12,753 bases of DNA, taken from positions 3,075 through 15,827 of the forward strand of contig MU647571.1 in the NCBI GenBank assembly GCA_026770585.1. The letters run 5' to 3'. Below the pieces are notes generated by a model, which made no database searches, had not been told where the DNA came from, and was given only the letters and a program-made list of their open reading frames with translations. This document shows, in pieces, positions 12,236 to 12,753 of the stretch. A program made the position numbers and the translations under genes. Source of the DNA: Baffinella frigidus (lineage: Eukaryota > Cryptophyceae > Cryptomonadales > Baffinellaceae). The first letter of the stretch is position 1. Each line of letters begins with the position of its first letter.

Positions 12236-12350
12236 CACACAGCGGGCTATGAAGGGATTTCGTTGATGACCCAGAAGTGTATAATCCGCAGGACCCTACG
12301 GTGGGCCATCCGTAGGGACATACGGAGTTTCCTACGGACATCCTAACCGA
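12236..12350. mobile_element. Family C TIR element, partial copy 3
   Basis: Begins CACACAGCGGGCTATGAAGG, then diverges. The interior has ACCCTACGGTGGGCC and TCCGTAGGGACATACGGA palindromic motifs. No right TIR is recognised. Confidence 0.55.
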
Positions 12351-12691
12351 TTCTTGGTCAAAAGGGTGAACGCAGCAAATCCAGTACAGTGGACCTACCC
12401 TAACACAGGCTACCGTAACACATACTTACCCTCCACACATACTCCTTCGGCCGGCCCCCGATTTCAGCATCGGGCAAGTCTTACAGATTTAATGTGGAAA
12501 CCGTTTTGATTTAAAAAACACGGGCAATCAAATTTACTGCACAGAGTGGTCTTTACATGTAATATTAAAGCAGTCGTGTAGTAATTTCCCTTGAAACCAT
12601 TTTTTCCAATGTGAAAAGGTTTGCACGTGAGATTGGCTGTACCTGGAGTTGGACGAAGCAGGTCGGCGGCATGGCCATGCCACTAGCCTGA
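12351..12691. other. Unassigned stretch, no supported gene
   Basis: Mixed-composition DNA with A/T runs around 12500-12620. No open frame reaches 60 codons, and no repeat family or RNA gene is recognised. Confidence 0.5.
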
Positions 12692-12723
12692 CCCCTGAAC
12701 CCTAAGCCCTAAGCCCTAAGCCT
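12692..12723 (+). repeat. Short telomere-like tract (CCCTAAG type)
   Basis: CCCTGAACCCTAAGCCCTAA and following units: four to five heptamers with a G in the last position, another variant of the telomere unit. Orientation is C-rich on the plus strand. Confidence 0.75.
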
Positions 12724-12753
12724 CACATCCTATAGGGTCATAGGGGCTTTCCA

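Overview
This window reads as nuclear DNA of a eukaryote, probably a unicellular alga or other protist. It holds one clear protein-coding gene, and that gene is split by at least six introns. Heptamer arrays of the CCCTAAA/TTTAGGG type (the plant/alga/alveolate telomere unit) occur repeatedly, and the non-coding DNA is crowded with small palindromic elements. I see no bacterial operon, ribosome-binding-site pattern or prokaryotic mobile gene. The lineage cannot be fixed from this sequence alone: the TTTAGGG unit, one GC-AG intron and GC-rich exons in lower-GC surroundings would suit several algal or alveolate groups.

Layout. 1-512: degenerate telomere-like arrays. 513-1380: short tandem repeat, one TIR element (family B) and unassigned DNA. 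1381-1618: a palindromic family A element with a second copy nested in its centre. 1782-2544: left arm of a ~760 bp inverted repeat. 2545-4805: low-GC, non-coding DNA with foldback structures. 5082-7544: a seven-exon gene for a class I cyclic nucleotide phosphodiesterase (about 485 residues). 7613-8372: small repeats plus family A and B elements. 8381-9139: right arm of the inverted repeat. 9231-11009: more family A elements, copies of a ~95 bp dispersed repeat and a 290 bp TTTAGGG array with higher-order structure. 11318-12350: a third TIR family (C), palindromes and tandem repeats. The rest is unassigned apart from a short telomere-like tract at 12692.

The gene should hydrolyse cAMP and/or cGMP. 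Both metal-site motifs, the purine-clamp glutamine and the clamp phenylalanine are recovered only after splicing, which supports the exon model. Its introns are unusual: two are largely telomere-like repeats, two are CT/CA microsatellites (one with a duplicated 5' splice site), and two share a related sequence in opposite orientation.

The non-coding part is dominated by one process: TA-targeted, almost fully palindromic ~118 bp elements (family A, nine full-length copies, counting the interrupted outer one, plus two halves). Paralogous filled and empty sites inside the window demonstrate past insertion. The phosphodiesterase gene lies between the two inverted-repeat arms, a geometry that could allow the ~5.8 kb between them to invert.
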